Below are positions 9,557 through 19,890 of a DNA stretch of 64,000 nucleotides, one piece after another. Source of the stretch: Akanthomyces muscarius (Eukaryota > Ascomycota > Sordariomycetes > Hypocreales > Cordycipitaceae); contig NC_079243.1 of NCBI RefSeq assembly GCF_028009165.1, forward strand, positions 930,001 through 994,000, written 5' to 3'. The first letter of the stretch is position 1, and every line of letters begins with the position of its first letter. Both the position numbers and the translations under genes were made by a program. A model generated the notes under the pieces. That model made no database searches and had not been told where the DNA came from. It saw nothing but the letters and a program-made list of their open reading frames with translations.

Positions 9557-10525
9557 TCAATAGGGCCACTTGTGGCCTCTCCAGTTTACAAACAGGCCAG
9601 TGTCCCCAATGGTAGCCTTCTCGATCTGTTCGTACATGCCGCGCACCGAATCGTTCAGATTGACATCTCCCGCCCATCGGCTGAGCTTGATTGGTACATC
9701 GCCGGGGTCGACGCAAAGCACTGCGATATTTTCCTTTGCCGCGCGAAGCTCAATCGCAATCGAGATGCTGAGCGCATTGAGCGCAGATTTGGGTACGCGG
9801 TAGCTGATGTGTGTTCCGGAATCGTTTGCTATGCCGTGGGCCAGCCCGTGCCGTCCAGCGGATCCTGTTAATTGAGAAATTGTTCGTACCTGCGACAGAT
9901 GCCCACTCGGAGGTCATGTTGACGATTTTGCCGAATTCGCTCCTTCGCAGGCTAGGGAGGAAATACTAGCTCACGAGGAACGGTCCCTATAAAGACAGGT
10001 CGTGTGAGGGGGGTCTGAGCTAGAGCAGAACGAGGCAGAACATACCACCGTCATGACGCGATACTTGTACACCAGCGCATCGGCAGTAGTTTCCAGCCAG
10101 CTCTCTGGGTACATTTCAATGCCGCCACAGTTTATCAGAACATCGAGTGCTTGGTTGTTGCTGTAGCTTTGGGCTGCAGCCGTAATGCTGTCCTCGTCTA
10201 GATAGTCGAGGTCAAAGATGGTGTCCCCCGTGGCTTCGAGCTGATGTCGTCAGAAGACACAGCATCTGGAGGAGCGAGCGTCGAGGCAGAATCAGCTTAC
10301 CTCTTTGAACGACGGGTCGGATCTTGTCTGTGGTCTGACAGTGCCAAAAACATTGTAGCCCTGTTCCTTGAAGGCTTTCAACAGCCCGAGGCCCAGGCCC
10401 CTGTTTGCACCTTGCCGAGGGTCAGTGCCTCGCAACAAGCAAAAAGGCTACGACGATGGTCGCTGTAGGGGTCCAAACCAATCACAAGAGCATTTCGGGT
10501 AGCCCTGTTGTTTGCCTGATGAATA
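9557..10525 (-). pseudogene. Short-chain dehydrogenase/reductase (sniffer/C-factor type), decayed
   Basis: The exons, in minus-strand order, are about 10525-10479, 10410-10301, 10240-10046, 9986-9890 and 9864-9557. Read together they give NALVIGANRGLG (NAD(P)-binding glycine motif), TIFDLDYLDEDS, VLINCGGIE (NAG-like motif) and ISYRVPKSALN (catalytic YxxxK). The protein ends GDTGLFVNWRGHKWPY plus a stop. Three introns have good donor and acceptor sites. Damage: no in-frame ATG precedes the first exon; exon 4 carries an in-frame TAG after FLVS, where relatives usually have Gln; and the intron at 9865-9889 is only 25 nt, probably too short to splice and not a multiple of three. Using an acceptor 21 nt downstream (CTAG) would skip the TAG in frame but remove a conserved segment. 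Confidence 0.8.
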
Positions 10526-10849
10526 TTGTACGATGCAAGTAAGGGTCTTTGTTTGTGTTGAAAAGCCGTTGGGAGGAAATCAGGTGGGAATCATGCTCTT
10601 TTACCAAATCAGGCTGGAGCACCCTCGGGTAACTACGGGGCAACATGGGGTCCTGTCGTGCCGCTCAACAATACAAGAGGATGAATGATTCCTCTGAGAA
10701 GTGGTCATTCGGGCTACTGAAATGTCTTATACTAGCCGGTGCATCTTTATCGTGACAGGAGCTGCATCAATGGTGACCCTAATCAGTGAGCTTTGCAGCA
10801 ACTCTGCAGGGGCGTCGACATGTAACAGCCGCTCGTCTGGGATAGTCTT

Positions 10850-11330
10850 GAGGTAAATTTCTTACTCGACCTTTTGCAAACAAGTCGGTCAATATCGAGT
10901 CTTGTATACCGTCAGGGTCTAGATAAGAGTACACTCGAAGCAGCGAGCCAGCGGCGGCGCTCAAGCTTCCAAGTGCCCAGGATACATCAACCTCGCAGCT
11001 CCATACAGGGTTGCGAGTAGCGCTTTTAGATCTTTCCAGTAAGGTCTTGTCATAAAGATGCAAGAACTCTAGCGTCATACCAATGCTATGGAGGTTGGCG
11101 GCGACTTACTCAATAGCTAGCGGAAGGCTCCCAAGTTTGTCGACGATAGCTGACGCTTTTTTGCTGTTCGTCTCGCTCGGATCTTTAAAGCTGAGCTGTA
11201 GGAATAGTTTAGATGCAAGCTGTGCCCAGTGTGTCGAGATAGATGTGCGTCACATGGCTCTGCGAACGAAGGTGATTGCTAAGCTTGGCGTCCCGAGTCG
11301 CCACTAAATTACAGCCTACACTTCTGACAG
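10850..11330 (-). pseudogene. NB-ARC/STAND NTPase fragment
   Basis: Minus-strand frames show the C-terminal part of a fungal NB-ARC domain. LVATRDAKLSNHLRSQ resembles the RNBS-B motif. After a frame change come SKLFLQLSFKDPSE and KLGSLPLAIE, matching the GLPLAI motif. A possible intron near 11110 follows, then TLEFLHLYDKTLLER and SLLRVYSYLDPDGI, the usual continuation into the winged-helix part. The P-loop, Walker B, N-terminal effector and repeat domains are missing, and at least one frameshift separates the first two pieces. It is a relic of an NLR-type gene, possibly related to the intact receptor at 55757-59481. Confidence 0.7.
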
Positions 11331-11814
11331 GAAATTAGTCCCGCACCGTTCTGGGTAAGAGACAAAGGAAGCCCCCTCCCCTCTTCAAGCGGCCGCTGCA
11401 GCTCTCCTCTGCATACTTTCCACACCCCTCTTCCTCGGGAAATAAATCAGAATCCTCCATTATAGCGGTGCCGTCCCGTAGCCCTTTCTATTTGTTTGTT
11501 CCTCTTTTTCCTTCACATTACCGTACCCTCCAGTCGTCCCCAACCGATCTATCGCCACTTGCTGCCATCTAGCCCCGGCAAGCGAGCAAACAAGTTCATC
11601 TATGGAAGGTCCCTGGCTTATGGCTACTAGTAGCTCGCCAGACTGGCAAAAGGTGCAACCCGTACAATCGAGTCCAGTTGCAGGCTTGTTCGCTCATTTC
11701 CAGGGCTTACGACGACACAATTCATCAGATCCCGGTTCTCGGCGCTTTTCCGTTAGTTCGGATTGCCAAGATAGACCAGGCCCTGGTGATTGGCGTGATT
11801 CCTGGAGAAGCATC
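11331..11814. other. Promoter side of the amidase relic
   Basis: Pyrimidine-rich upstream region (11375-11560). The amidase frame is open from an ATG at 11602, but the hydrophobic leader typical of the family starts at the internal ATG at 11815, so 11602-11814 is treated as 5' UTR. The earlier start cannot be excluded. Confidence 0.4.
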
Positions 11815-13912
11815 ATGTTTAAAATCCTACTGTGCGCTTTTCTTGGCGGCAGCGCCTCGTGGTTGTATCTTCAGCAGAAGTGCGCAGAGAGCAACTACTT
11901 CCGAGCAGGCGAACACTTGATCACCAACGTGATCAGAAGTCATTCGCTTCCAAGTTTATACGAGGCCGATATCGATAGTCTTGCAGAAGGCCTCGAACGC
12001 AACGAGTTTACTAGTGTCGATTTGGTCAAGGCACGTCACCCTGACACCTTTGGGAAAGCAACACACAACTCTTCCGAACACCATCCAACAGACCTATATT
12101 GCCCGAATCAATGAAGTGAAAAGCATCCTACACGCGGTCACCGAAGTGAATCCCGATGCTTTAGCTATTGCCTCCGCGCTCGACAAGGAGCGTTCAGGTG
12201 GCATAGTTCGCGGGTAAGCATACCAGATTACCTACAGTTGCCTCGCTAATGTGGTAGTTCCCTGCATGGAATTCCTATTTCAATCAAAGACACGGTACTT
12301 TTACCTACCAATTCAAAATGCGAGACAGCCAGCATTTGGACATCCTAATTCGAATTGCTTAGCGACCCATGCCACTCGACCCCGTCTCCCCTCTCTTTGC
12401 GGACTCGCCCTCATTAATTCTGCGTCGCTGTTAAGCTAACTACAGATGCTGCACTAGATTGTCACAAACGGTAAATTGAACAACACTGTTGGGTCATACG
12501 CTCTCGTTGGAGCCAAGGTACCTACAGATTCAACGGTCGCGAAGAAGCTTCGAGAAGCAGGAGCCATCATTTTGGGAAAAAGGATCCTAGTGAATGGGGC
12601 AACTTCAGAATATCTCTCAATTCCAGCAACGGCTGGTCGGCTTATGGCGGACAAACCTACGGGCCTTTATATCCTCACCAGGATCCCTCCGGTAGCTCGA
12701 GCGGCAGTGCGGTGGCAGCTGCGTAAGTGTCCCACCTATAAGCATCAAACAACAACTACTTGGCCAAGACTGGGACTGTCAACAGTCTGCTTGGGTGGTG
12801 AGACCTCCGGCTCCATAAGAGATCCCGCTAATTACAACAACATTGTTGGAATGAAGCCCAGTATGTGCAACTTAGTTTTCACCACCAAATCTGTTCGCCG
12901 CTAAACTTTCATAGCTGTGGGAATGGTGTCGCGTCATCTCGTGATTCCCATCAGCCAGCACATGGATACCATTGGCCCGATGACTAAAACTGGGAAAGAC
13001 TTTGCCTATGTACTACAAACCATCGCCGGCATTGACCCGTTCGACAACTATACTTCTGCTATTCCGTGTCAGACTGATATGGATTTTGTTCGCGCTTGCA
13101 ATCTCTCGGCTCTTACTGATGTTCGGTTGGGCGTACCACGCAATGTTATATCTCTCATGTCGACTAATAGCACACAGTCGGTCATTGAGGAATTCGAGAA
13201 GTCATTAGATGTTCTGCGTTCCTCTGGCGCTACCATAGTTAACGACACCGACTTTACGGCTGCAGAAGACTACATTGATGACGAACTACTCAGCGGCGAA
13301 ATCATGGGTGGTGATTTCGTTGTCAACATCGCGCAATATCTGAATCAGCTGGCCTACAATCCGCACAGCCTTACAAATCTTGTCGACTTGCGCCAATGGA
13401 CTCAGTCAAGCCCTTTGGAGGGATACCCGCGCAAACCCACAGAACTCTGGGATGCTTCGTTGTAGAACTGGAACAACACGGAATATGGCTTCTGGCGTGC
13501 TTATCAGCAAAGCCTATACTACGGCGATGAGGGAGACTTATTAGGGACAATCAGGCGGTACAACCTAGATGCTGTCCTTTTGCCATCTTCTTTCTCGTGG
13601 GGCTGGGCTGCTGTCGTCGGAGCACACATTGTATCCGTTCCAATAGGAGCCATGCCGCCCAGCCAGCCTATCGTGTCTGTTGCAGACGGATTAGTATCAT
13701 CGGCCCCTAATATCCCATAAGTTACCTACGCTGTGCGCTTGACCGTATACTGACTCTAGATTAAATTCGGCCTTAGCTTCCTAGGTGGGAAATTTTCTGA
13801 TGCGAAGCTTATTGGATTAGCTTATGCCTTTGAACAACGGACGATGATCCGAAACACGGTTCATCCGTACATTGCGCCACAGACCGACCTCAAGGATGTT
13901 GTGTCAGGGTAG
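11815..13912 (+). pseudogene. Amidase-signature enzyme, decayed
   Basis: The exons are about 11815-12030, 12092-12213, 12258-12294, 12458-12722, 12769-12860, 12915-13720 and 13760-13912. The protein starts with a hydrophobic leader (MFKILLCAFLGGSAS) and carries the amidase triad region: HGIPISIKDT (Lys), DPSGSSSGSAVA and GGETSGSIRDPA (Ser). The C-terminus reads KFGLSFLGGKFSDAKLIGLA. Three lesions are visible. The run of five A at 12577-12581 has lost one base, since the family sequence resumes in the next frame as SEWGNF. An in-frame TAG sits at 13463-13465 after WDASL, where CAG is likely original. A TAA sits at 13718-13720 beside the last intron. Intron 1 would use a GC donor (AAG|GCACGT). 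The pieces cover the whole family length, so this is a recently inactivated full gene. Confidence 0.9.
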
Positions 13913-14728
13913 ACAGGAGTTCGGGTAATTGGATGGCCGTTGCAAGTCAGGGAGGTTGTAGGGTTGGTTGTCATCGGTGTCGCTGGCAGAGACGCCATAA
14001 ACAGTTTTGCAAGCCTTCCCCAACATCTTTTTGGAAGCTATGCCCTTTTCTTGGGTCCCTCTTACATTTTTCAATCATTTCATTGTTTTGAAGCATTGGT
14101 AAAGCTACGCCACTGTTCCGTTCTAAGGCACTGCCAGCCCGCATTTGTAAGCAGCTGCTCGCTGCTTCATCTATTGTGACTCTTTGCGGACCTCTACTAG
14201 GGCACATTAAAGCTACAAAGTAGCCAGAACAAACATTTTGCATTAAACAATACCTTCGCTTGATTTCACATCGAAATGACTGCAATCTACACGTACAGGA
14301 ATGCCAATTGGAAGGGGCCGACTAGCTTTCCTAGCGCTACCCTATACCATTGTCTTCATTCGCAAAGCCCTCAGAATTACTGCTAAATTTGCCTTGACAG
14401 AGCATGATGCAGAAGTCAGACGTGTAAAGCGCATTTTCAAATGTTTGTAAGCTTGTTTCTCTTTCCACAATAGAAAGGGTGTCGTATAGACGGGCTTAAG
14501 CCGTGAATCAAGCCCGTCAATCTTTTGGGCGCTTCTGGTTGGGACGGCTCGTAACCGTCGGAGAAATCTAACTGGCAGCCCTTGTTTTCGGGGGCTCACC
14601 GATAATCGACATACCCCGGTTCTGAGTAAGGAATTATTTCATGCTACTTCCACTCACAGGCTTGGCACCAGCTTAGCCGTCGGAAGTTCCCCTGTTTCAA
14701 CGTGACATACCTAGCCTCAAGGTTCACG

Positions 14729-14803
14729 GCCTGAGTCATCAGTGTCGTGAGTGATCGGCGTCGTGAGTGGTCGGCATCCTGAGTCATCGGCATCCTGATC
14801 ATG
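14729..14803. repeat. Degenerate tandem repeat, 16-bp period, about 4.7 copies
   Basis: Units resembling tcgtgagtgatcggcg start at 14729, 14745, 14761, 14777 and 14793 (partial), with a few substitutions between copies. Confidence 0.75.
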
Positions 14804-14931
14804 AAAAAACGTCGTCATAACAAAACTCCGGCAAAAAAATCGCGATTCAATGGATCATACCGAATTTTTGTTACCTGCACGTAATAACAGCATACGACAC
14901 GTAGGCGCATCCGCTGGTGTCGCGGGTCGAG

Positions 14932-14981
14932 CTCCTATAAATATGACGACGTGTACCTCCTATAAATATGACGACGTGTAC
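14932..14981. repeat. Perfect 25-bp tandem duplication
   Basis: The unit beginning ctcctataaatatgacgacg occurs at 14932-14956 and again at 14957-14981 without mismatch. Each copy holds a TATAAATA box-like core. Confidence 0.85.
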
Positions 14982-15823
14982 CTCTTCTCAGCTTCCAATC
15001 AACGCGGAGGACTGCACTGCGAGATCACCACGACAAAAGACTCGAGCTCCCGAGCTTGCCAATTGGCGAGCTTTGCTGAGCTCACTATGACTTGACTTTC
15101 TACGCTGAACGAATGCATGTGTGGCGATGCTGCCAGCAAGCCTGCGCTATATGATGATTGAATGGTAAGCGACGTTGTTTGTTCCCTTCCCTCCTGTATG
15201 CCCTTAGCGTGGCTAGCTCCCATCCTCTGATGAAATGGTTTCACTCGCCGTACCGAAGACACGATGTAGATATACCATGGACAATTGGTTTCGTCCGTTT
15301 CTCTGATCATTGATGCATTTGACACCCTTTTTGCCAACGCAATATGTCAAGGCAAGAAGCTAACCAAGCTTGGTAGAACTGTACGTGCGGACGATTGACG
15401 ACCCGCCGCCTACCATTGCTGCCGGTCTAAAAGGTTGCCCACGTATACACCCCCGCTATATAGAGACGTCAAGAAGCTATGGTGAAAACACTTCTAATGT
15501 CACGTGGGATTGCTGCTGAAGAGCTCAATTTAGCAGTTGCTGGAAATATTTTGGATGTATATACTTGGTGCTGTAGTCGTTTTCCTTGCGTCACTATGGA
15601 GTCCAGCCGCTTGACGTTTCTCAGCAAAGCGCCTGGCAGAAAGCCAGTCCTCCCACAACGCTAATTGCTGGACACATATCCGTACTTCAGACAACTCTGT
15701 GTATGATTAATTACCCACTTCCAGGCCAGCCCTAGATACGGGTACATAGAACGTAAGGGTGGGTCGGATTATCCTCAATTCTCCGAGCTTGCTGAATTTT
15801 CCGAGCTTGACGCCGCTAAGCAT

Positions 15824-15835
15824 CGGACAATTCCG
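15824..15835. promoter_or_regulatory. CGG-N6-CCG inverted repeat, candidate Zn2Cys6 site
   Basis: CGGACAATTCCG is a Gal4-class palindromic triplet pair with a 6-bp spacer. It lies 122 bp upstream of the ATG of a Zn2Cys6 regulator, so autoregulation is plausible. A second pair (TCCGACC...TTCGGAC) follows within 25 bp, and two copies of tccgagcttg lie just upstream. The function is inferred from the motif only. Confidence 0.4.
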
Positions 15836-15956
15836 ATTAGTCCGACCGTAGTTCGGACAACATTTATTGTTCCAGGAGGCTCCAAAATTCAGTTCAAAAA
15901 CAGCCAGGTTCTTTAAAGACCGAAATATAATTATTCATATACTGTCTGTTGAAAAA

Positions 15957-18170
15957 ATGACACCGGACCTGGCCGAGGAGCACAGCGTCAAGAGGCGTCG
16001 CCGCCCAGCCAAGAGCTGCGACGCCTGCCGCGCGCGCAAGGTGCGATGCGACCAGAAGATGCCCTGCGGCCCTTGCACAAAAGCTCGCTCGGCCCCGAAG
16101 TGCGTCTACGCGCCAGACGCTGTCCGTCTTCCGTCCCCGGACCCGACGCCCGAAGAGAGCGGCGCGGGCGGTGCAGCTTCACATACCCCGGTGGAGCTGC
16201 GACACAAAACTCCGGAAGGATTGCAGCGGCTGGATTACCGCGCAGAGGCAGACCAGCTACGGCAGCAAATCCGGAACTTACAAAACAGAATAGACACCCT
16301 TGAGTCAAAGGTGGAAGCTGGTGCAGGGAAGTCTGCTCCGACGCCGACGGCCGACTTGCGGCTAACTCCCATCCAGCCCAAGCTGCGGCAGACGGCGGAG
16401 AAGAACAAGCTCTTTGGCGCAAACCACTGGATCCATACTGCGAAACATGTAAGAAGGCAGCATTCCAATCTAGCAAGATTGATTCTAACAACAAAGATTA
16501 ATGCGGGAAATGTTGGAGCCAAAGACGTCGAGTTGACCTTTGAGACGCCCAAGATCGACTTTGCCAAGATTCGGCAGGAAGTCACCAAGCTGCGCCTCAC
16601 AATCAAGCAATTTGAGATGCCCATCCTCAACGACCCCGTCACCGACATCCTCGCCACCATCCCCACCCGGGTCGAGTGTGACGCGTTAGTCGACATTTAC
16701 CTGTCGACGCACGAGCGCATGTACCGCGTGCTGCACACGCCCACCTTCCACCAGCAGTACGAAGCATTCTGGCAGGACCAGGCCGCCAGCAGTATGTCCT
16801 TTTGCATGAAGCTCGTGCTCATCCTAGCGCTCGGATCGACACTCAGCCAAGAAGCAGGGGAGTGTGCTCTCGCGGACCGACAGACGCGGACGTGGACCTA
16901 TGCGGCGCAGTGGTGGCTGACGGGGCCGACAGAAAAGTCGACGTTCAACCTCGACGGCGTGCAGGTCGCGTGTCTTCTGCAGCTGGCGCGGCAGATGACG
17001 GCCGTCGGGCGCGCGTGGATCAGCTCCGGCTCGCTGCTGCAGATGGCGTTTTCGGTCGGCCTGCACCGCGACCCGAGCCACTTCCCGTCCATGACGCCGC
17101 TGCAGGCGCAGATGCAGCGGCGGCTGTGGGCGACGGTACTGGAGCTTCATCTGCTGTCGGCCATGGACAGTCCGATGCAGGCGTATGCTGACCTCGAGTC
17201 GTGCGATACAAGGCCGCCGGACAACATCGACGATGAACAGCTTACCGCGGACGCGGACGATATACCCGCCAGTCAAGGTGATCATCACATTACAGATTCG
17301 TCACTGCAGCGACTTCTTTGCAAGAGTTTCCATAGCCGTTTGCAGGCCGCAAGAAGCTTGCATACCGGCAGTGAGCTTGCCTACGCAGACACTATCCGGC
17401 TCGCAAATACCTTGAAGACTGCCTGTGCTGAGCTATCCCAGTTCTTCGACGCCCATTCCACCTCTTCTCTCCTCAGCAGCTTCCACCGCAGCTTTCTCGA
17501 TATCCACTTCCGGCTGCACATTCTCCGTTTGCACCGGCAGTTTCTTCTCCAGCAGCCCGACGAGGCAAGCTGCTTCCTCTCCCGCAAGGTGTGCTTCGAT
17601 GCGGCCATGGTAATTGCCTCGTACGCCTCCCACACCTCCCCTCCCTCCGCCGATATCCCCTCTCGTCGGCTATCGCAGCTCTTTCTTAACACCACGGGCA
17701 CCATGCGCGCGCCGCTGTCTCTCGAAATCGTCACCATGCTGGGTCTCGAGCTGCGCATGCAGCTGTCCGAGGATAACGACAGCAGCGGTCCCGCGGGCCA
17801 GCTTGCGCAGGCCGCACGAGAGCCGATATTCACCGCCCTTGGCTGCATACGCGACGCGTTTCTGCGCCGCATCGAGAGCGGCAGCCCCCGCTGCAAGGCC
17901 TTTGGGCTCACATCGTTCATCGTAGCGCAGCTGCGCGCCATGGAGCGCCGCGAGAATGCCGTTCAGGCGCTGAGCAATGCCGTGACGGACAAGCTAGCGG
18001 ACGTGCAGCAATATCTGGAAAGTACCGTGGAGAGACTAGCGGCAAGCAGCACGAGCAACACCGCAATGGGGGACTTTGACCTGGATGCGCTGCTGGCCAT
18101 GGACTTTGGCGGCGATGGCCGTGGCGGATTCGACTTTGGCGGGTTTGGCATAGGGGACAACATGTGGTGA
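15957..18170 (+). CDS. Zn2Cys6 transcription factor with fungal_trans domain
   Basis: The start is the first ATG of the frame (aaaaaATGac). A basic stretch precedes a canonical binuclear cluster at residues 21-49, C-x2-C-x6-C-x5-C-x2-C-x8-C (CDACRARKVRC...). A coiled-coil segment (QLRQQIRNLQNRIDTLE) follows, as usual for dimerising Gal4-class proteins. The middle of the protein has the fungal_trans pattern: ALVDIYLSTHERMYRVLHTP, then SGSLLQMAFSVGLHRDP. The C-terminus is Gly/Asp/Phe-rich. The open frame gives 737 codons, but 16449-16496 looks like a 48-nt stop-less intron (donor GTAAGA, branch TCTAAC, acceptor AAAG), so the spliced product would be 721 residues. It is convergent with the GH3 gene, whose stop lies 50 bp away. 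Targets unknown; a CGG-N6-CCG site in its own promoter hints at autoregulation. Confidence 0.9.
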   Translation: MTPDLAEEHSVKRRRRPAKSCDACRARKVRCDQKMPCGPCTKARSAPKCVYAPDAVRLPSPDPTPEESGAGGAASHTPVELRHKTPEGLQRLDYRAEADQLRQQIRNLQNRIDTLESKVEAGAGKSAPTPTADLRLTPIQPKLRQTAEKNKLFGANHWIHTAKHVRRQHSNLARLILTTKINAGNVGAKDVELTFETPKIDFAKIRQEVTKLRLTIKQFEMPILNDPVTDILATIPTRVECDALVDIYLSTHERMYRVLHTPTFHQQYEAFWQDQAASSMSFCMKLVLILALGSTLSQEAGECALADRQTRTWTYAAQWWLTGPTEKSTFNLDGVQVACLLQLARQMTAVGRAWISSGSLLQMAFSVGLHRDPSHFPSMTPLQAQMQRRLWATVLELHLLSAMDSPMQAYADLESCDTRPPDNIDDEQLTADADDIPASQGDHHITDSSLQRLLCKSFHSRLQAARSLHTGSELAYADTIRLANTLKTACAELSQFFDAHSTSSLLSSFHRSFLDIHFRLHILRLHRQFLLQQPDEASCFLSRKVCFDAAMVIASYASHTSPPSADIPSRRLSQLFLNTTGTMRAPLSLEIVTMLGLELRMQLSEDNDSSGPAGQLAQAAREPIFTALGCIRDAFLRRIESGSPRCKAFGLTSFIVAQLRAMERRENAVQALSNAVTDKLADVQQYLESTVERLAASSTSNTAMGDFDLDALLAMDFGGDGRGGFDFGGFGIGDNMW

Positions 18171-18220
18171 AGCACATGGACGAATTTAGTTTTGTGTATT
18201 TTGTACAATATTCATCTATT

Positions 18221-19890
18221 CTAGACCTTCTTCTCGGCGACGGGGAGTTTCCCGCGTGGCGTGTCGACGCCGTAGAGAACATCAACCGCCGAGCGAAATG
18301 CTTCTAGCGTCGGCTCGTACACCACAATCACATTCTTGACCGCCTCCTCCTCCAAAAAGTCATACGGCGCACACGTCGCAATGCTGATCAGCGTCTTGCC
18401 CTCTCTGCGCCTCGCAATGTCCAGCCCGAGCTTCTGCTGGTACGGCGCCTCTCGCGCGTTGCGCGTCGCCAGGATCACCACGTCGGCGGCCTCGATCACG
18501 CGCCACTGCTCTTCCGTGAGGGGCTGCTCCGTGTAGCGGACCTCCTCGGCCGCGGGGCAGTGCGTGCGGATCTCGTCGCCAAAGGAGCTCGACACCCACG
18601 GCACGCGCGTCGGGTGCGCCGCGTCGCCGCTGTTGACGGCGCCGCCGCCGACGGGGAAGTCGGGGCCCGGCGAGACAAAGACTGTGCTTGCCGACTTGGA
18701 CAGTGGCATCAGGCCGTCCTGGGAGCGCACGACGGTGGCGGCGTCGGCGTAGGCCTCGCGGGCGAGCTTGGCGCCGCGGGCGTTGATGTCGTCGAGGGCT
18801 GCGTCGGTGCTGGTCTGCAGGGCGCGGTCCCAGGTTGTGAACTTTGACTTGAGCTTGCTCAGGCGGGCGAGGGACTCGTCGATGCGCTGCTGCGAGATTT
18901 CATTCTTTTCCAGCGCGGTGCACAAGCGGTCGACGGCGGCGGTCTGGACGTCGTACGTGTGGCAGATCATGACATTGTCAACGCCCGCCTGAAACGCCAT
19001 GAGCGATCCTTCAACAGTGCCGTAGGTGGCGCGCACTCCGTCCATCTCCAGACAGTCCGTCATTACGACGCCCTCATAGCCAAACTCGTCGCGCAGAATG
19101 CCGAGGACCTGCGGCGACAGCGTGGCCGGCTTCTCGGAGCCCGTGAGCTGCGGCAGGGCAATGTGTGCTGTCATGATCATCTCGATGCCGTCCCGTGCCG
19201 CCTGCCTGAACGGCACCAGCTCCGTGGCGTCGAGCTCCCCGCGGCTCTTGTCAATCGACGGCAGCCCGTAGTGCGAGTCGACCGCCGTGTCCCCATGGCC
19301 GGGGAAGTGCTTGATGCAGGGCACGACGCCGTTGTCGCGCATGCCGCGCGCGCACGCGGCCGCGAACCGCGCCACCGTCTCCGGGTCGTCGCCCGGGCTG
19401 CGCACGCCAATCACGGGGTTCAGCGGCTCCGAGTTGACGTCCCCGACGGGGGCGTAGTTCATGTTGATGCCAAAGTGCGCGAGCATCTCGGCCGTGGCGC
19501 CCGCGACGCGCGACGCCGCGCCCAGCGAGCCCATCGCGCCGAGCGCCATGGGGCCGGGCTGCTGCGCGGCCACCGGCGGGGATATGCGCGTCACGAGCCC
19601 GTTTTCCTGGTCGATGCCGATGAGCAGCGGCTGGGCGTGGCCCGCGTCCCGCGCGAGCTGCTGCAGGTCGTGGCACAGGGCGCGGAGCTCGGCGGCAGAG
19701 CCGACGTTGCGCTTGAAGAGCACGATGGCGCCGACGCCGTAGTCCTGGACGAGGGACTTGATGTCGGCGTTGACGGCTGTGTCGTGGAAGCCGACGGCGA
19801 AGAGCTGCGGTTGTGAGACTGGTTGAAGGCTGTGACGGCGTGCGGGTGACGTACCTGGCCGACTTTTTTACGCTGCTCCGGTGTCACCAT
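18221..19890 (-). CDS. Glycoside hydrolase family 3, NagZ-like beta-N-acetylhexosaminidase (539 aa)
   Basis: Two exons: 19890-19855 (MVTPEQRKKVGQ) and 19804-18221, joined across a 50-nt intron with donor GTACGT and acceptor CGCAG. The GH3 N-terminal barrel is complete. IGIDQENGLVTR is followed by KHFPGHGDTAVDSHYGLP at about residues 177-194, the His-containing loop typical of the NagZ branch, and VVMTDCLEMDG with the likely nucleophile Asp at about 262. A C-terminal Rossmann-like half follows, with VVILATRNA. No signal peptide is seen, so an intracellular role in releasing N-acetylhexosamine (chitin or glycan turnover) is likely. A TATA-like TATTTATATG lies about 75 bp upstream of the start. 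It is tail-to-tail with the Zn2Cys6 gene. Length is normal for fungal NagZ-like proteins. Confidence 0.9.

Larger units (their letters stand above)
13913..15956. other. Intergenic, 2 kb, two small tandem repeats
   Basis: No gene recognised on either strand. The stretch contains a 16-bp-period repeat (14729-14803), a 25-bp tandem duplication (14932-14981) and, near its right end, CGG/CCG motifs upstream of the Zn2Cys6 regulator. Short frames at 13940-14600 and 14850-15337 lack coding character. Confidence 0.4.

Noticed and set aside
18959..19816. Long plus-strand frame opposite the GH3 gene
   Set aside because: Shadow of a GC-rich coding strand; His/Arg/Ala-rich translation and no motif.
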